The position numbers and the translations under genes were made by a program. Of a DNA stretch of 64,000 nt, positions 50,435 to 63,290 are shown piece after piece (position 1 is the first letter of the stretch; the number at the start of each line of letters is the position of its first letter). Origin of the DNA: Gossypium raimondii. Taxonomy: Eukaryota > Streptophyta > Magnoliopsida > Malvales > Malvaceae. The stretch covers positions 59,229,924 to 59,293,923 of the forward strand of contig NC_068570.1 in the NCBI RefSeq assembly GCF_025698545.1, written 5' to 3'. The notes beneath the pieces were generated by a model. The model ran no database searches. It saw only the letters and a list, made by a program, of their open reading frames with translations, and was not told where the DNA came from.

Positions 50435-52669
50435 TTCATTATCTGTCACATTAATAAAGACAATGTGGTGGAATTGGGAATTAAAAAATGGTTTAAGCTT
50501 TAAAAAGTATGAAAAATGAAGGAATGTTAAATGGGTCCATTCTTTTCGGATAAGTTTTCGAAGTGTTGTTTGTCGGGCATATGATTGGTCCATTTATAAT
50601 TGAAGGTATTGTCCACATGTCGGGGTTTGGTCACTTGTAGCCCAAGTGGTATCGTGGTTGTAGGTAAAGGCCTTATAAGGTTCTGGTTGGTGGTTTGAGT
50701 CCCTCCTAGCTCAGGTAGCTCTATTATTATTCACACGTCATATACTAATAAATCTTTTGTGTCTTATAGGTACTACCAACCGAGGCACACTAGGCTATGC
50801 GAACCAGGCATGAGAATAATACCATTGGTTGTTAAGGGATCAACCGACTGCCCAACGGACAACATTTTGAGTTTAATTCTGAATTTCATCCCCTCTATCT
50901 ATTTTAAATTACTAGAACTTGATCCTTATACTTTACAAAAACTGAAAAAATAGTCCAATTAGGCAACACAGTTGAACATTGTCATTAAATTGATGACATA
51001 GGAATCAATAGTTCAATAATTTAAGCTCAACAATTTAATGCAATGAATTAGCAAAATCAACAATTCAATTTCATGTGTTCACTAGCAATTGGATTAAATT
51101 CTTATTTCGTAAAGTAAGAGGATCAAATTATAAAAAGTTAAAGTATATAGACTAACTTCCTAGTTTTCTTATATTAGAAGGATGAAATTCAAAGTTAAAC
51201 CAAAAATAAAAGGTATAATGATAAATTGATTATGGATCCATTTTATTTTGATTATTATTATCCCTTTACTATTCTTAGCCTTGTACTAGATGACCCTTTT
51301 AATTTCTTTTTATAATTAAAATATCATTTATATCTATTTTATGATTCATAAAAACTCGAGATTCATGGTCACTTCTCCTAATAATATCATATCCTAAGTT
51401 ATAAACCTATTAATTTGATGCACTAATAATAAATTTTCCTTTTGTCATAAAAAAGAAGGAAAAAGACATAAATGCAAGAACTATAAACTTAGGGGTGCAA
51501 TTGATAAACTAAAAAAAGGCTATATTTTAGTATTTTTAACTTCTAATAGGGTCAAAAATATAATTTTTATTGAATAAAGAAATTAAAAAGGATTAAAAGG
51601 CTGAAATTTGAGCTCAATTCAAAATTTAAAACTTAGTTCGAGCTTAATCTAAGTTTCATTTTTAACGTACGAGATCACTTTATATAAAAATTGAATTAAT
51701 TGAGCTTGATGAATTAAACTCGTTTATTTAATAAAAAATAATTTAAATTTGGCATGAATGGAACATGTTACTCGATCCACATGTGATGATGACACATTGC
51801 TAATCCAAATGTTACAGAGCTAGACCTTCTGTCTCGCTAACTACACGGCGTTAGGTGATTTTTTTGCTCCGAATCTGCCTAAGTTAGCCTAACTCTCGCA
51901 AAATTGAGAATTTTCGTAAAAGTTCTCTAAGACGCCAAAGATCTAGCGGAATCACACTTGAAGTTAAATTATTAAAATATTTTTTTTATTTATATTAACT
52001 ATTTTAAATGTATTTAAAATTTTGAATTAATTAAATTTAAAATTTAGAAATTCTCATTAAACATTTTAATCTCTTTCATGTACTAGAAATTACAAGAATA
52101 TTAAAATGAATAAATAAATTATAAATATAGTTATTTGGTAAGAAATCTTGTATCATAAAGTTACAAAAAGAAAAAGAATAAAAAAGAAAAAGAAAGGGCT
52201 AATCTCATGAGAAGGGTAAGGAATATTTTAGGTTTTCCCTTAAGCTTAAGTTGATTCCAAGAATGTATATTAGTTTTTCATTGCTTGGGATTCTCTAAAT
52301 CAATAAATTGTTTATTTTAAAAATATATATGTTTATGATAAAGTCTTCATCCGATTCTAATCTTGTTCGAGTTAGAGATGGTGTTTAATTAAAACCCTCC
52401 TCCAATAAGAATGACTCTAAGATTTGAACTCAGTCCAAATGTCTCGAAAAAAAGTCCACTGCCATTTCTCCAACCATTTATTGATATACACCGTCGATAT
52501 TTAATTTACTACTAGTGAAAAAAAGTTAATAAAAATTTATTTTATACACTAGCAATGAAATTTAAAAAGACCACAAACAAGGTTAAATGGGTGACACTTA
52601 CCGCTTCGGTAAAATAATACAAAAATATATATTTTTTAAAAAGACATATATTGTAAGTAAAAGTACTAT
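50435..52669. other. Spacer with repeat fragments
   Basis: 50510-50620 (minus) and 50810-50870 (plus) resemble parts of the repeat at 56860-57070 through TGCCCGACAAA and TTCGAA words. The remainder is AT-rich, with no supported gene. Confidence 0.4.
50638..50702 (+). mobile_element. tRNA-like (SINE) promoter module
   Basis: An A-box match TAGCCCAAGTGG (50638-50649) is followed 42 bp later by a B-box match GGTTTGAGTCC (50692-50702). This spacing fits a tRNA-derived SINE head. No cloverleaf can be closed, so it is not an intact tRNA gene. Confidence 0.5.
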
Positions 52670-52995
52670 AGAGGTCCTTGTACCAGGAGTCGAATTGCAT
52701 TTTGCCTAGTCTATTAAAAAAATAGGCGAATTAGTCCCTATATATTAGATCAAACAGTAAAGTGATCATTCTATTAAAACTTTTATCCATTTTTACGGTT
52801 AAAAACTGGTTTCTTTATATCAGCATGAGGTACACGTGGCACGCCACATATCATTGTTTGGTTATTCTGTTAGCCATGCCAATTTGAACCAATCAGTTTA
52901 CTTTTTGATATAATATATAATGATTAATTTGCCCATCTTTTAAGTAGAGGAGGCAAAATGCGATCTAACACTCAGTACAAGGAACTCCATCAATT
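52670..52995. repeat. Foldback MITE
   Basis: AGGTCCTTGTACCAG ... GCATTTTGCC ... GGCGAATTAGTCCCTATATATTA on the left is mirrored by TAATATATAATGATTAATTTGCC ... GGCAAAATGC ... GTACAAGGAACTCC in shortened form on the right. Arms are ~95 bp. The centre includes ACACGTGGCACGCCAC. Related to 22761-23045. It lies ~220 bp upstream of the next start codon, so it may reach into that gene's promoter. Confidence 0.7.
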
Positions 52996-53214
52996 TTACC
53001 ATGGTACACAATACATCTCTCTACGTATGTATGCATATTGTGTTTCCCCTTCATGCAAGCTAGAAATCAAGATAATTTGACCACCTTATATGGCCACTTC
53101 ATTTTCATAATCCTCTTCAACATTTCATTAAGCTTTGACATTAGAGGGATTTTATTCTATAACTAAGAAAAGAAAAAAAAAAAAACCCATTATTTTCCCT
53201 AGTTAAGGTCTGGT

Positions 53215-56200
53215 ATGGTGAACTCGGCTAAGAAGATGAACATGGAAGAAAGCAAGTATAGAACAATAGCTATTGTAGCAACGACACCTCTCATCATCAT
53301 CGGAGGAATTTGCATTGGGTGGAAATATGTGAGCCGTGCATGGAACAATAAAAAAACCGATCATCGGCGGCAGCAAAAGATACCGAGATCCATTTCCATG
53401 GCGGCCATCCATGGCGGAAAGCTAGCTTTGGACAGATTGGTTAATTATGGCAAGCAGCAATCAACAACACAAAGTGGTGATGATGTAGAACAGCTAAAGA
53501 CTCTTCTTGAAAATGAACAACCCCATTACAAGGAACTTCAGGTTCTTTTTCTTCTTTTTTCTGTTTTTTTTTAATGATACAATTAAAAATATTATATATT
53601 TGAGATTGCCATGTGATTTAGAATGGTTGATTTTGATATGAACTTGAAAGCTAACTCGATTTCATCATAAAAATTCAGGGTCAAAGCTAAAATATTGTTT
53701 AGAGGGGTAAGAATGAAATAATAAATTGGGGGGCAAACTATAAATTTACAATTATATTAATTTGTAACTGCATGAATTTTAAAAGGACTAAAAAGATAAT
53801 TTTACTGGGAAATGCCATTGCCTGCCCCCTTGTCTTCACCTTTTGTCCTGTCGAACTTAAGCCCGAAATGACTAGAATCTAGGATCTAGAATGACTTGTA
53901 GTCGAAATGAATCAAACAGGTAAAACCCCAAATAGGGATGAAGTTGTAAAATTTTTGCTAGGCCAAATTTGTATAATAAATTTTGAGAAAGCTTAATGCA
54001 ATTTTATCAATTTTACAATTTTTCTAGGGTTTAATCTATAATATTTTCATTTTCAAAGGGCTAGAATCGAAATTTAAAAATTTACGAGAGCCAAATTTAA
54101 AATTTTGTTATTTTAAAAGGGCTAAAGAATTTTTTTTTCTATTTTGCAAGGGCCAAACCCGTTTCTTGCTCCTCTTAATATCTCCCCTAACTCAAATGAC
54201 CTACACTCAAATGTCAAACCTAAAATGACTTGATCCGAAAAACTTAAAATAAACCAAACAAGTAACCTCAAAAAACCCAAACTTAAATGTCAATCTTAAA
54301 ATAAATCCAACTCGAAAAATCATATGGATGATAATATCAGGTTATGATTTTTTTTTGACACAATGATATATAGGAGGATAATGCATTTTAATGCACTCGA
54401 ACCTACGTCTTCCTGCATTAACAACAATACTTATACTAATTGAGTTTAAATGTGATTTTTCTTGTTTGGTTTCAAAAGCAAGTTCTTGGAAGACTAGAGA
54501 TGAACAGAAGAGAAGATGAAGCAATAAAAATATTGAAAAAAGCAATGAAGAAGAAAAAGGCACAAATGAAGCCCAATTCAAATGAAGCTAATGAGATTGG
54601 ATTTTTGCTTGCTGAATTGTACATCTACAAGGTTTGTTCCTTATAATTTTTTGGTTCTTTATGAGCCGGGTCAGATGCTACCTTCATTCTAACAAAAATT
54701 TAAGCTTAGGCTCGATTTCAGCAAAATTCATTTCACTATTAAAAAATTAATAAAATATTTAAAATATATTTTTATTTATAATTAAATTTATTTTTTTAAA
54801 AATATATTTTTTATTATTTAAATTAAATTCGAGTTAAACTAAAACAGAAACTCTTGTCAAAGCCCGGCCCAAATTGGGTTGAGCCTACAAGGCATCAACC
54901 TGCTTGACCCATGAACAAGTCTACCTTTAATTTTAATTTATAATTATTGCAAATTTAGATAGTTAGGGATATTCAATTTTTTTTTTTATAAATTCAGATG
55001 TTATTTATCTGAATATCTTAATTATTATCCTTATCGGTGTTATTGGAATCGGACAGGATTGATTAGTCAAACCGGTTGGACCGAAAATCGATCGACATAT
55101 TAGTTTAGACAAAAGGGTTGAATCAGTCTCTAAACGAATAGTTCATAACTAGAAAAGAAAAATCAGAAATCGGGACAAAAAACTGTCGGTTGAACCGAAT
55201 AGTTAAACCAATTGAATTGAAAATCTATAACTTGACTAGTTTAACCATTAGTTCAGTTTTTAAAACATTAATCGGTAGTAGATTCAGATCCATGAACTAA
55301 ATCTACTTTATTTTTATCGATAATAGATTCAGATATTCATTATCGAAATTTGGTATATATATTTTTTGGATAATAGATTCGGATTCAAATATTTAAATCT
55401 ATTTTTTTGCCTTTATCTTAGATCCGTTTCTTTGCAGGGAGATGTTCAAAAGGCTTCGAAGTGCTTAGCAAAAGTAGAGGCTTCTGATGCAAAATTCTCT
55501 CTTTATAAGGTAACATTGCAAATCAATTTATTTATTATTTTTTCAGAGGGTGAGTACTGTATGGGCATATTTACATTTTGGTCCCTTTGTTATGCTTAAT
55601 TTTGGAATTTAGTCTTTATACTTTGATGTGGTATAATTTAATCATCTACTTTTATAATGTTATAACTTATAAGTTAATCTAAATAGTAAATAACGTTACT
55701 GTTGCTGTTAAATGTTGATGTGAATTTTTTTCTTTAAAAACATTCCTTTCATCGCAAAAAAAAAGAAAGAAAATCATGTCAACGTGATGAGTTGAAGAGT
55801 GTTTTTAAGAAGAAGAAATCAATATCAATATTTAATTGGAATACTTTTATAACGAGGCTTTTGAGATCTTGATGTCCCATGTTCGATTTTCGCATTGTGT
55901 AAATCATGTGCGAGTTATTTTCAAATTTATTCAAGTTTAAAATCTCACCTTATGTGGTAAGGGTGTAGATGTGTAGATAGGGGACAGCAGTGGACTTGGC
56001 CCCTCAAAAATAGTAAAATTTTCTTTTAGTCCCTAGAAAAATTATAAAATTATAACTCAAAATATGATGAAATTACACTTTTGCCTCTTAAAATAAATTT
56101 TTGACTTCGCTCCTAATGCGTGGGTCCTCTTTAGAGCTATTCTAGTTTAGCTCCAGATATATTCCAATTACCGGTCTAAGGGTGTTCTGTCGAGCTTTGT

Positions 56201-56540
56201 TCTGATTATGGTTAGTTCGAATATGTATTGTAATTGTACTTGTAAACCTCAAAGAAAAAGTTCAGACACAAAATCACAAATTTTAACATAGTAGGCGGAC
56301 CAAAACCGAAATTTGACCAAAAAAAATTAGTTGCAAAACATATTACTTTTTCAGGCTATTATTTCCATGATGGATCAAAAGGAACAAGAAGCCATTCAAC
56401 ATTGGGAAACCTTTAAAGAAATTCAAAACCAGACAATCCCATCAAGTTTCAATGAAGAAGAATTCACTGAGTTCAAGAATGCAGTCTATCTACTCAAACA
56501 AGACATTGATGCTGCTGCAACACAACTCAAAAAGCAATAA
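53215..56540 (+). CDS. Membrane-anchored helical-repeat (TPR-like) protein of unknown function
   Basis: Exons 53215-53541, 54479-54631, 55438-55509 and 56355-56540 join in phase 0 at every site to give 245 aa. A single hydrophobic segment spans about residues 17-38 (IVATTPLIIIGGICIGW) after a short basic N terminus, followed by Lys/Arg-rich sequence. This suggests a membrane anchor with the bulk of the protein on one side. The rest is charged and helical, with TPR-like units: EQLKTLLENEQPHYKELQ, RREDEAIKILKKAMKK, EIGFLLAELYIYKGDVQKA and MMDQKEQEAIQHWETF. Plant genomes carry similar small tetratricopeptide-like proteins, but I know no assigned role. The start is the first ATG; Met8 and Met10 are alternatives. 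Introns are rich in repeats. Confidence 0.8.
54348..54450 (-). mobile_element. tRNA-derived SINE, second copy (inverted)
   Basis: On the minus strand an A-box-like CTCAATTAGTATAAG and B box GTAGGTTCGAGTGC precede the body AAAATGCATTATCCTCC and a T-rich/A tail, collinear with 6020-6157. It lies in intron 1 of the helical-repeat gene, ending ~30 bp before the acceptor of exon 2. Confidence 0.65.
55030..55290. repeat. Hairpin MITE-like repeat in intron 2 of the helical-repeat gene
   Basis: CAAACCGGTTGGACCG near the left and CGGTTGAACCGAATAGTTAAACC / GTTTAACCATTAGTTCAG near the right are partly complementary and echo the element at 15514-15675. Ends are approximate. Confidence 0.4.
55975..56115. 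mobile_element. Degraded relative of MITE family A
   Basis: GCAGTGGACTTGGCCCCT, an AAATTACACTTTTGCC version of the family core and TTTTTGACTTCGCTCC at the end follow the order of 22109-22369. The copy is shorter and has no visible target duplication. In intron 3 of the helical-repeat gene. Confidence 0.5.
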
Positions 56541-57238
56541 ATCTACCAAAGCTTCATTGATGTATGTATATGTAGTTTGTTTATTCTTATAGTAAATTGG
56601 AGGGGTGTGGGAAAGGAAATCTTATAAAGAAAATAGTGCTTTGTATTCCTTAATTATTTCTTTGAGTGCATATGTCTCTATCATCTCAAACAAATTTTAA
56701 GTGTTCGGCGTTGTTTTGATGCTTCGTAACGAGGGGTCGGCTGCTTCGAGAGAAGTTTTTAAAGTGTTTTTCGTCAAGATGTCAATCGGTCTCACAATAA
56801 TCAAAAGTATTATTCCGATATCAGAGTTTTGTCCTTGGCATTTGCGAAGAACCATGTATGATTCACGTGAGCTCTTGCAGGTCGTATCTCCATCAACTAA
56901 GGTACCCCTGTGAACCGTACATGACTCTTCATGGAGGTCGAGGACAAAACACTGACACAGAGATAATACCTTCTACTATTGAGGGACAAATTGACTGCCC
57001 GACAAATGACTCTTCGAAGACTTCGTCCAAAGGAGCCAACCCCTTCAACTATTCACACACATGTTCTTTTTACTAATGTTGTAAGAACTCGTGATCAAAC
57101 TGATCAAACCATTAAATTTTTGTTCAACCTATTTGATTCTAACTTGAAGAATTTATCCCTCTGCTTATTTGATTTGAAAATTAAAATTCAATTAATAATG
57201 TATTAAGTGACTTCAAATTTCATTATAGAAATTAAATC
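56541..57238. other. 3' flank with a dispersed repeat fragment
   Basis: The first ~150 bases are probably 3' UTR. About 56860-57070 is GC-richer (GACTGCCCGACAAATGACTC, CTTCGAAGACTTCGTCC) and resembles the inverse of 50510-50620. Open frames in it lack any recognisable product and probably derive from a transposon. Confidence 0.4.
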
Positions 57239-57742
57239 GGCATAATGTCAAATTAGCCCTCAACATTTACATCTTTTATCAATTTGACATTTATTATTAT
57301 TTTAGTTAAATTTGGTTCTCAACCTTTTAAAAGAGTCGAATTTGATATCAACCTTTCAAAAGAGTCAAATTGTTGTGTTTTTTAACAAAATTATTGACTA
57401 AAATGTTAAATTTTAATCATTGCAACATTGTGGCAATCCAAATGGACTCCATGCTATTTTTTTAATTTTATGAATTATATATATTTTTATTTTTTATAAA
57501 TTTTAAATCATTTGTTAACATGACATATAAGACAAATAATGTCATATTAGCATGAGCTATAGATGGACTGTCATGCAAGTTGCCAGGCAAACATCATTAA
57601 GAAATTAATGTTTTAATAATTATTTCCATTAGAAAAAAAGTGATTTGACTATTTATGGAAAGTTGATGGCCAATTTTAGCAAAAAAAATGGAACTAAATT
57701 GACAAAAGATATAAACATAGAGGGCTAAATTGGCATTATGCC
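57239..57742. mobile_element. Mutator-like MITE, family B copy 2 (504 bp)
   Basis: Inverted termini GGCATAATGTCAAATTAGCC and GGCTAAATTGGCATTATGCC. The 9-bp flanks AATTAAATC (57230-57238) and AATTAAATT (57743-57751) differ only at the last base. The interior is shared with 29256-29706. It ends ~260 bp before the MNS3 start codon. Confidence 0.82.
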
Positions 57743-58003
57743 AATTAAATTTATAGAAACAAAATCAGAAAGATTAAATTCCAAAAATTCAAAGAATACA
57801 AGGACTTAACTAAAATTAAACCAAAACGTTTTAACACTTTCTAGCGCGAACTCAGTCCCCCGCCAAAAATAAAATTTTCCATTGCTTCCTCACAATTTCC
57901 GTTTATTTCTTTATTTTAAATTTTGCCCGTTAAAATTCCTGATTTAAAACTGATAAATTTAGAAAGAAAAAAAAGGACAAAATTAGATCAGAGTTTTTCG
58001 ATC

Positions 58004-61000
58004 ATGTCGAAATCGCTTCCTTATTCTGTGAAAGATGTTCACTATGATAATGCCAAGTTCCGTCACCGATCTTTCTTTAAGGTATTATGATCTCTCTTTC
58101 CCTTCATTTTTTTTTCCTTTTTTCTTTTTGGATTTGTTTCTTAATTTCTCGTTTTCCTTATTGCTTTTCATTTTCCTGAATTGTACTTTTTTATTTTTTC
58201 ATTTGATGAACTGGAAATTTGTTTCGTTTTAAGTTAGAAATTGCTTTAAGAGGAAGTTAATGGCTAAATTATTAGGTTATTGTTAACGATCTGCATATTG
58301 ATGTGATTTTCATGTGAACGTGATTATATTTATGGAAGCGATCAGTGTGAAAGAGATGAGATTAAAAAAAAAAAAAGATTAGCAAGGAATTTAGCGCGCT
58401 GAAAATGAAGAGACAATGGATAGTAAAAAGAATTTGAATATCTGATACTATCGATCAAATTTTTTATCGAGATATCTGAATCTGATTTGGTTTTGGTTCG
58501 AACGGTGTCGGATATTTGAATTTGCTTTTTTTTTTTTTGTATGGATAATGGATTTGGATATTTGAATCCTATATGGATTTACATATTTACGTGTTTAATT
58601 TGAATTTATTATCTATTCTTATATGTTGTATTCCAGGTGATCACTCAAACATTGTTTACTAGTGATATGAAGCGTGAATGTGTAAGTTGTAGTACAGGGA
58701 AGTTTTTAGGATTATTTATGATATTTGGCTTAGCATGTCTAATGTTGACACATGCAAGTAAAACACCTTCTGTTACTGATGGACTATCAAAAGTTCTTGG
58801 GACAAATGAAGAACAAAAGGTAGTTACTGATGTTGGTCTAAGGTTTAAAAAACTTTTGAGAAGAGCTCCAAGGCTTCCTCCTCGGTTATCAGGGAATGAA
58901 AAAGTTAGTTCTGGTATATTTACTGGTAAACCGAATGATCATGATGAAGAAAAATGGAAAGCTAGACAACGAAACGTAAAGGAGGCTTTTACCCATGCAT
59001 GGTCTGGCTATAAAAAGTTTGCGATGGGTTACGATGAGCTTTTGCCACTGAGCATGCAGGGATTTGATGGGCTAGGAGGTCTAGGTGCTACTGTTGTAGA
59101 TTCTCTTGATACTGCCATGATAATGGGTCTTGAGGAAGTTGTTTCTGAAGCGGGATCATGGATTGAGTCAAATCTTTTAGACAGGATTAGCCAGAAAGGG
59201 GATGTTAATTTATTTGAAACCACAATACGGGTCTTAGGTGGTCTGTTGAGTGCTTATCATTTGAGTGGGGGGGATCAAGATATGAACTTAGCAAATACGG
59301 GACCAAAACCTACCATTTATCTAGAGATTGCAAAAAATTTGGCTGATCGTCTGCTATCTGCTTTTACTTCTAGTCCAACTCCCATTCCTTACAGTGATGT
59401 TTTGCTAAAAAATTCCTCAGCTCATCCAGCCAGTAATCTACTGAGTAGTACATCAGAAGTTTCCACTTTACAGCTTGAGTTCAATTACCTCAGTGCAATT
59501 TCTGGTGATCCGAAGTATAAAACAGAAGGGATGAAGGTTTTCGCGCATTTCAAAACTCTTCCAAAGGTGGAAGGACTAGTTCCTATCTATATCAGGTATG
59601 TTTCTTTTGCATCAAATATTTCGTAATTCCCAAGTCGTTACTTAAAACAGCAATGTCATTCTTTATGTCTTACTAGATTTGTAGCCTGCCAAGTTTAGGT
59701 TGACAGAAATTTTCTTTTGCTAAGATAACTGATTTTTGTCATTTAAACACAGAGGAAAACAATGTGATAACCTGGTTTTTCATTATGTCATTGCTGTTAC
59801 CTTTTTTGGATGCTCTAAACATGCAGGATTGCTTTGACATCTGGCTGTCACATATTTTTGTTTTTAATTAATGTACTTAACTATGCGAAAACAAATTGCC
59901 TTAAGTGATGAAATGAGCTGTGATTAAATGGACAAAGGAAAACAATGAAGACAGCGAATTACTTAGAGACATTGCATACCCATCAACCCCCCCCCCCCCA
60001 AACAGTTTTTCAGGCTAAATGTGTTCAATTTATCATTTCACATGTAGAATAATTCTTTCTTAGTTGTGAATGATTTGCGAGAATGTGTAGGAAATGGCTG
60101 GCTTGATATTTTCCCGTGTTATGGTTGCCTTATCCCTTTATGACTTCCACAAATGTGAACAACGAAAATCTTTAATGGTTGTTCAAATATAAATCTGACT
60201 TATTCTTGTATGTAAAGGTACCATTCTCTTTGGACTAAATGATTCGAGGTTAATTCCATTTATCATACATTCATATCATTTTTATACTTATCATCATTGT
60301 GTTCTGTCATCATAATATTTATTTAAAGTTATCTAGGCCTGATATTGTCTTAATTTGGAATGCAGATCATTCTGGTGAGCATTTATTTATTTTCTCTTTG
60401 ATAATCTTGTTATGAAATGCAGTCCTCATTCTGGTGAATTTATTGGACAAGAAATTAGACTCGGATCTCGAGGTGATAGCTATTATGAGTACCTAATCAA
60501 AGTGTGGCTTCAGCTAAGATCTATTCAAGACGGTAATTTCACATATCTGTATGATATGTATGAGGAGGCAATGAGGGGTGTTAGGCACTTGCTTGTTCAA
60601 AAAACGATACCAAATGAATTGGTTTTTGTGGGGGAATTGCCTGGTGGATCCAAAGGTTCTTTCAGTCCAAAAATGGATCACCTGGTATGTAGTGCTTTCT
60701 CCACCCTTGAGTTTCTAGGAATACCTTGATAATTGGAAATATTTGGCGTCTGTTTTTTTTTTTTAAAAGGTGAAAGATGTCAAATTTAGTCTCATACTGC
60801 CATCCTACTGTCTAAAGCATTAGAACATTTTCAAGAATAAGCTTCTGCATTATGTGCTTCTAGGACATATGTCTATAGGCTTGTACAGTTGAGAATGTGA
60901 GTACACTTTCTTTTTTTTTTAATTTGAAGAATCGTTATAGTTGTGTTCAGCAAATTAGGACTTTGGTCTCTACATATCCGATATTGTGAAATTCATATTT

Positions 61001-62771
61001 GATGTTCTTTTTATTTCTTTTCTCTATTCCTCTTATCTGTTCCCAGAACAGCCCAATGTCCTCTAATATTTATTTCTGAGAATTTTTCTTTCAGATACTT
61101 TAATGTGCCTTCTAAGTTCTGCTTCAACGAAGTTTCCTTTTGATAACATTTTCATATACCACTCGATAATATTCAGCAGAATCAAATAGAAATTTAATTG
61201 CTGTGTGCTGCCTGATACCCTCTTTCAATTTTCTTTTGGGCAATTTAAATGAGCTAGAGGAAACAGAAATATAGGCTGAAAAAACCGATGTTCTTTATCC
61301 GAACTTTATTAGGTGGTTATAATCCTTGTGACAAGTTTTTGCTCTTCCTCGAAAATAAATTTGCCAGTTGCTTACTTAAACAAGCTTAACTGGTATCTTA
61401 GATGCATAAAAGTGAAGCCCGTTCTTTGGATCTATCCTATGGGATCAACAAGAGGTCGCCTTGGTCCATTCCATAACCTTTATTTACCAGTGAGGTCAAA
61501 CTTTGATCCTGTTTCCTTGGCACAAAAACGTGTTGGCTTTACCATCAAAACTAGGCTATTAGCTCACTCTGCCAAAGCAGTAGTTTTCTGTATATCAGAC
61601 TTTATTTCTTTTCAAAAAAAAAAATGCTGAATAATGTCAGGAAGTAGGCTATTGGCCAATACCTTCGAAGGAGTATTCTGTAGAATAACAGTTTGGTTCC
61701 ATTTAGACCAAACAAGCTGAATAGTGCAAAAGAGTTAGTGATTGGAAGAGTTCCTCCCACCACAGTGTTTCTAATCATTATAGCTCTAGTTATTCACTTA
61801 AGTGAATTTATAAGTTATATTTTCGTGTTAATCATTGACTCCAATGAAAGCCTCTCTGTTGTCGGATCCTGAAGAACACCCCTCATTGATGTGAAGTATT
61901 TTTACTGCACTTGCCAGGTGTGTTTTTTGCCTGGTACTCTCGCACTTGGTGCCACTAAAGGCATCACAAAGGAGAAAGCCATGAAGGACAACCTTCTTAC
62001 AATTGAAGACTTCGAAAACTTGAAACTCGCAGAAGATTTAGCCAAGACATGTTTCGAGATGTATTCAGTAACTTCCACTGGTCTGGCTCCTGAAATTGCA
62101 TACTTTCATACTAAGGTTAGATGATTTTGGTTAACCTGTTTGTGAAAATCAGTATAGGATCAAATTAATTTGCATGTGCACCGAAATGGTTCATATTTGC
62201 TTATTCATCTATCTATGGCTGCTCCGGTTTTAACAGGACTTTTATGAAGATGGTCTTGGTGGCGGAAATCAGAGTTCAGAATATGTAAATGACATAATAA
62301 TTAAGTTCAATGATCGTCACAATTTGTTGCGTCCTGAAACTGTTGAATCCTTGTTTGTACTGTATCGTATCACTCAAGATCCAAAGTATGCTCTTTTAGT
62401 TCTTTAGTTTCTAGTCTCTCTTTCCCAGTCCGAGTGCGTGTAAACTCTTTTTTTTTTTTTTACTTAATATCATGCACTGCAGATATCGGGAATGGGGTTG
62501 GCAGATCTTTCAGTCATTCGAGAAATACACAAAGGTGGATTCCGGTGGATACACTTCTTTAAACGATGTCACCACACTTCCTCCTCAAAGAAGAGATAAG
62601 ATGGAGACCTTTTTCCTCGGTGAAACTTTGAAGTATTTGTACTTACTCTTTGGGGATAGCTCTGTTATACCACTCGATAAATTTGTTTTTAACACGGAAG
62701 CTCACCCTTTCCCGATTAAAGATGCTATCTATTTAGAGGGAGGCAGTAACATGATGAAGGGAATCATGTAA
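58004..62771 (+). CDS. MNS3: Mannosyl-oligosaccharide 1,2-alpha-mannosidase, MNS3 type (GH47)
   Basis: Removes an alpha-1,2-mannose from Man9GlcNAc2 early in N-glycan maturation; a type II membrane enzyme. Exons 58004-58081, 58637-59595, 60423-60684, 61918-62115, 62237-62385 and 62483-62771 close in phase to 644 aa. The cytosolic tail carries LPYS (residues 5-8), the motif known to hold Arabidopsis MNS3 in the cis-Golgi. The membrane anchor is about 49-65 ([17 protein letters not shown]), then a Pro/Arg-rich stem ([13 protein letters not shown]) and the GH47 barrel from about 133. Barrel marks include [71 protein letters not shown] and the C-terminal Thr-Glu-Ala-His-Pro (620-624) that contributes to the Ca2+ site. 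The last residues are uncertain: reading through gives a stop at 62769, but a strong donor GTAAGA at 62768 may splice to a later exon. Confidence 0.93.
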
Positions 62772-63290
62772 GAGCTTTAATGTCTCTTGACATGGCCACT
62801 GAATACACTGCCCTTTGACATGGTTTAGTATAGTTTTTTCTTGTTCCAAAAGCAGTCCATGCCTACTTGACCAGGTTCCCGGTTTATCTAGGCTGTGGTT
62901 TAACTTACATGTTTTGTTGTTGATCTACACTTAGACCGGCATTTACGAGACCCACCTAATCATGACCTGATTTTAACGTTTATATCTTCTGATTGACATT
63001 TTTTGGGGTTATATGTGGCTGGGGTTTGCCCACCAATCTATCGAGTGAACTATGATCATAGGTAATTGACTTAGTGTAATTGTAATTTCGAGCCCCAAAT
63101 CAATTGATTCTTTTATTTGTTCATTATCATTGGCATTGCCTGCATCTTTTCACGACTGTCCTTTTTATTATAAAAAGGGTCCCGTTGAAACAGATTACGA
63201 CCATCTCAAACGACATGTACATCATCTATTTCTGTATTCTCAGCTTTAACAACTTCTGTAAATGCGTAGACTCCCAACTTTTCCCCTGCA
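62772..63290 (+). other. 3' UTR or additional intron of MNS3
   Basis: No coding exon was recognised. If the GTAAGA donor at 62768 is used, this is intron, ending in the acceptor CCCCTGCAG before 63291. Confidence 0.4.

Noticed and set aside
50638..50702. Possible tRNA gene
   Set aside because: A and B boxes are present, but no acceptor stem or anticodon arm can be paired; better explained as a SINE head.
56701..57206. Three overlapping open frames (70-75 codons)
   Set aside because: They overlap in different frames over a dispersed repeat and resemble no known protein.
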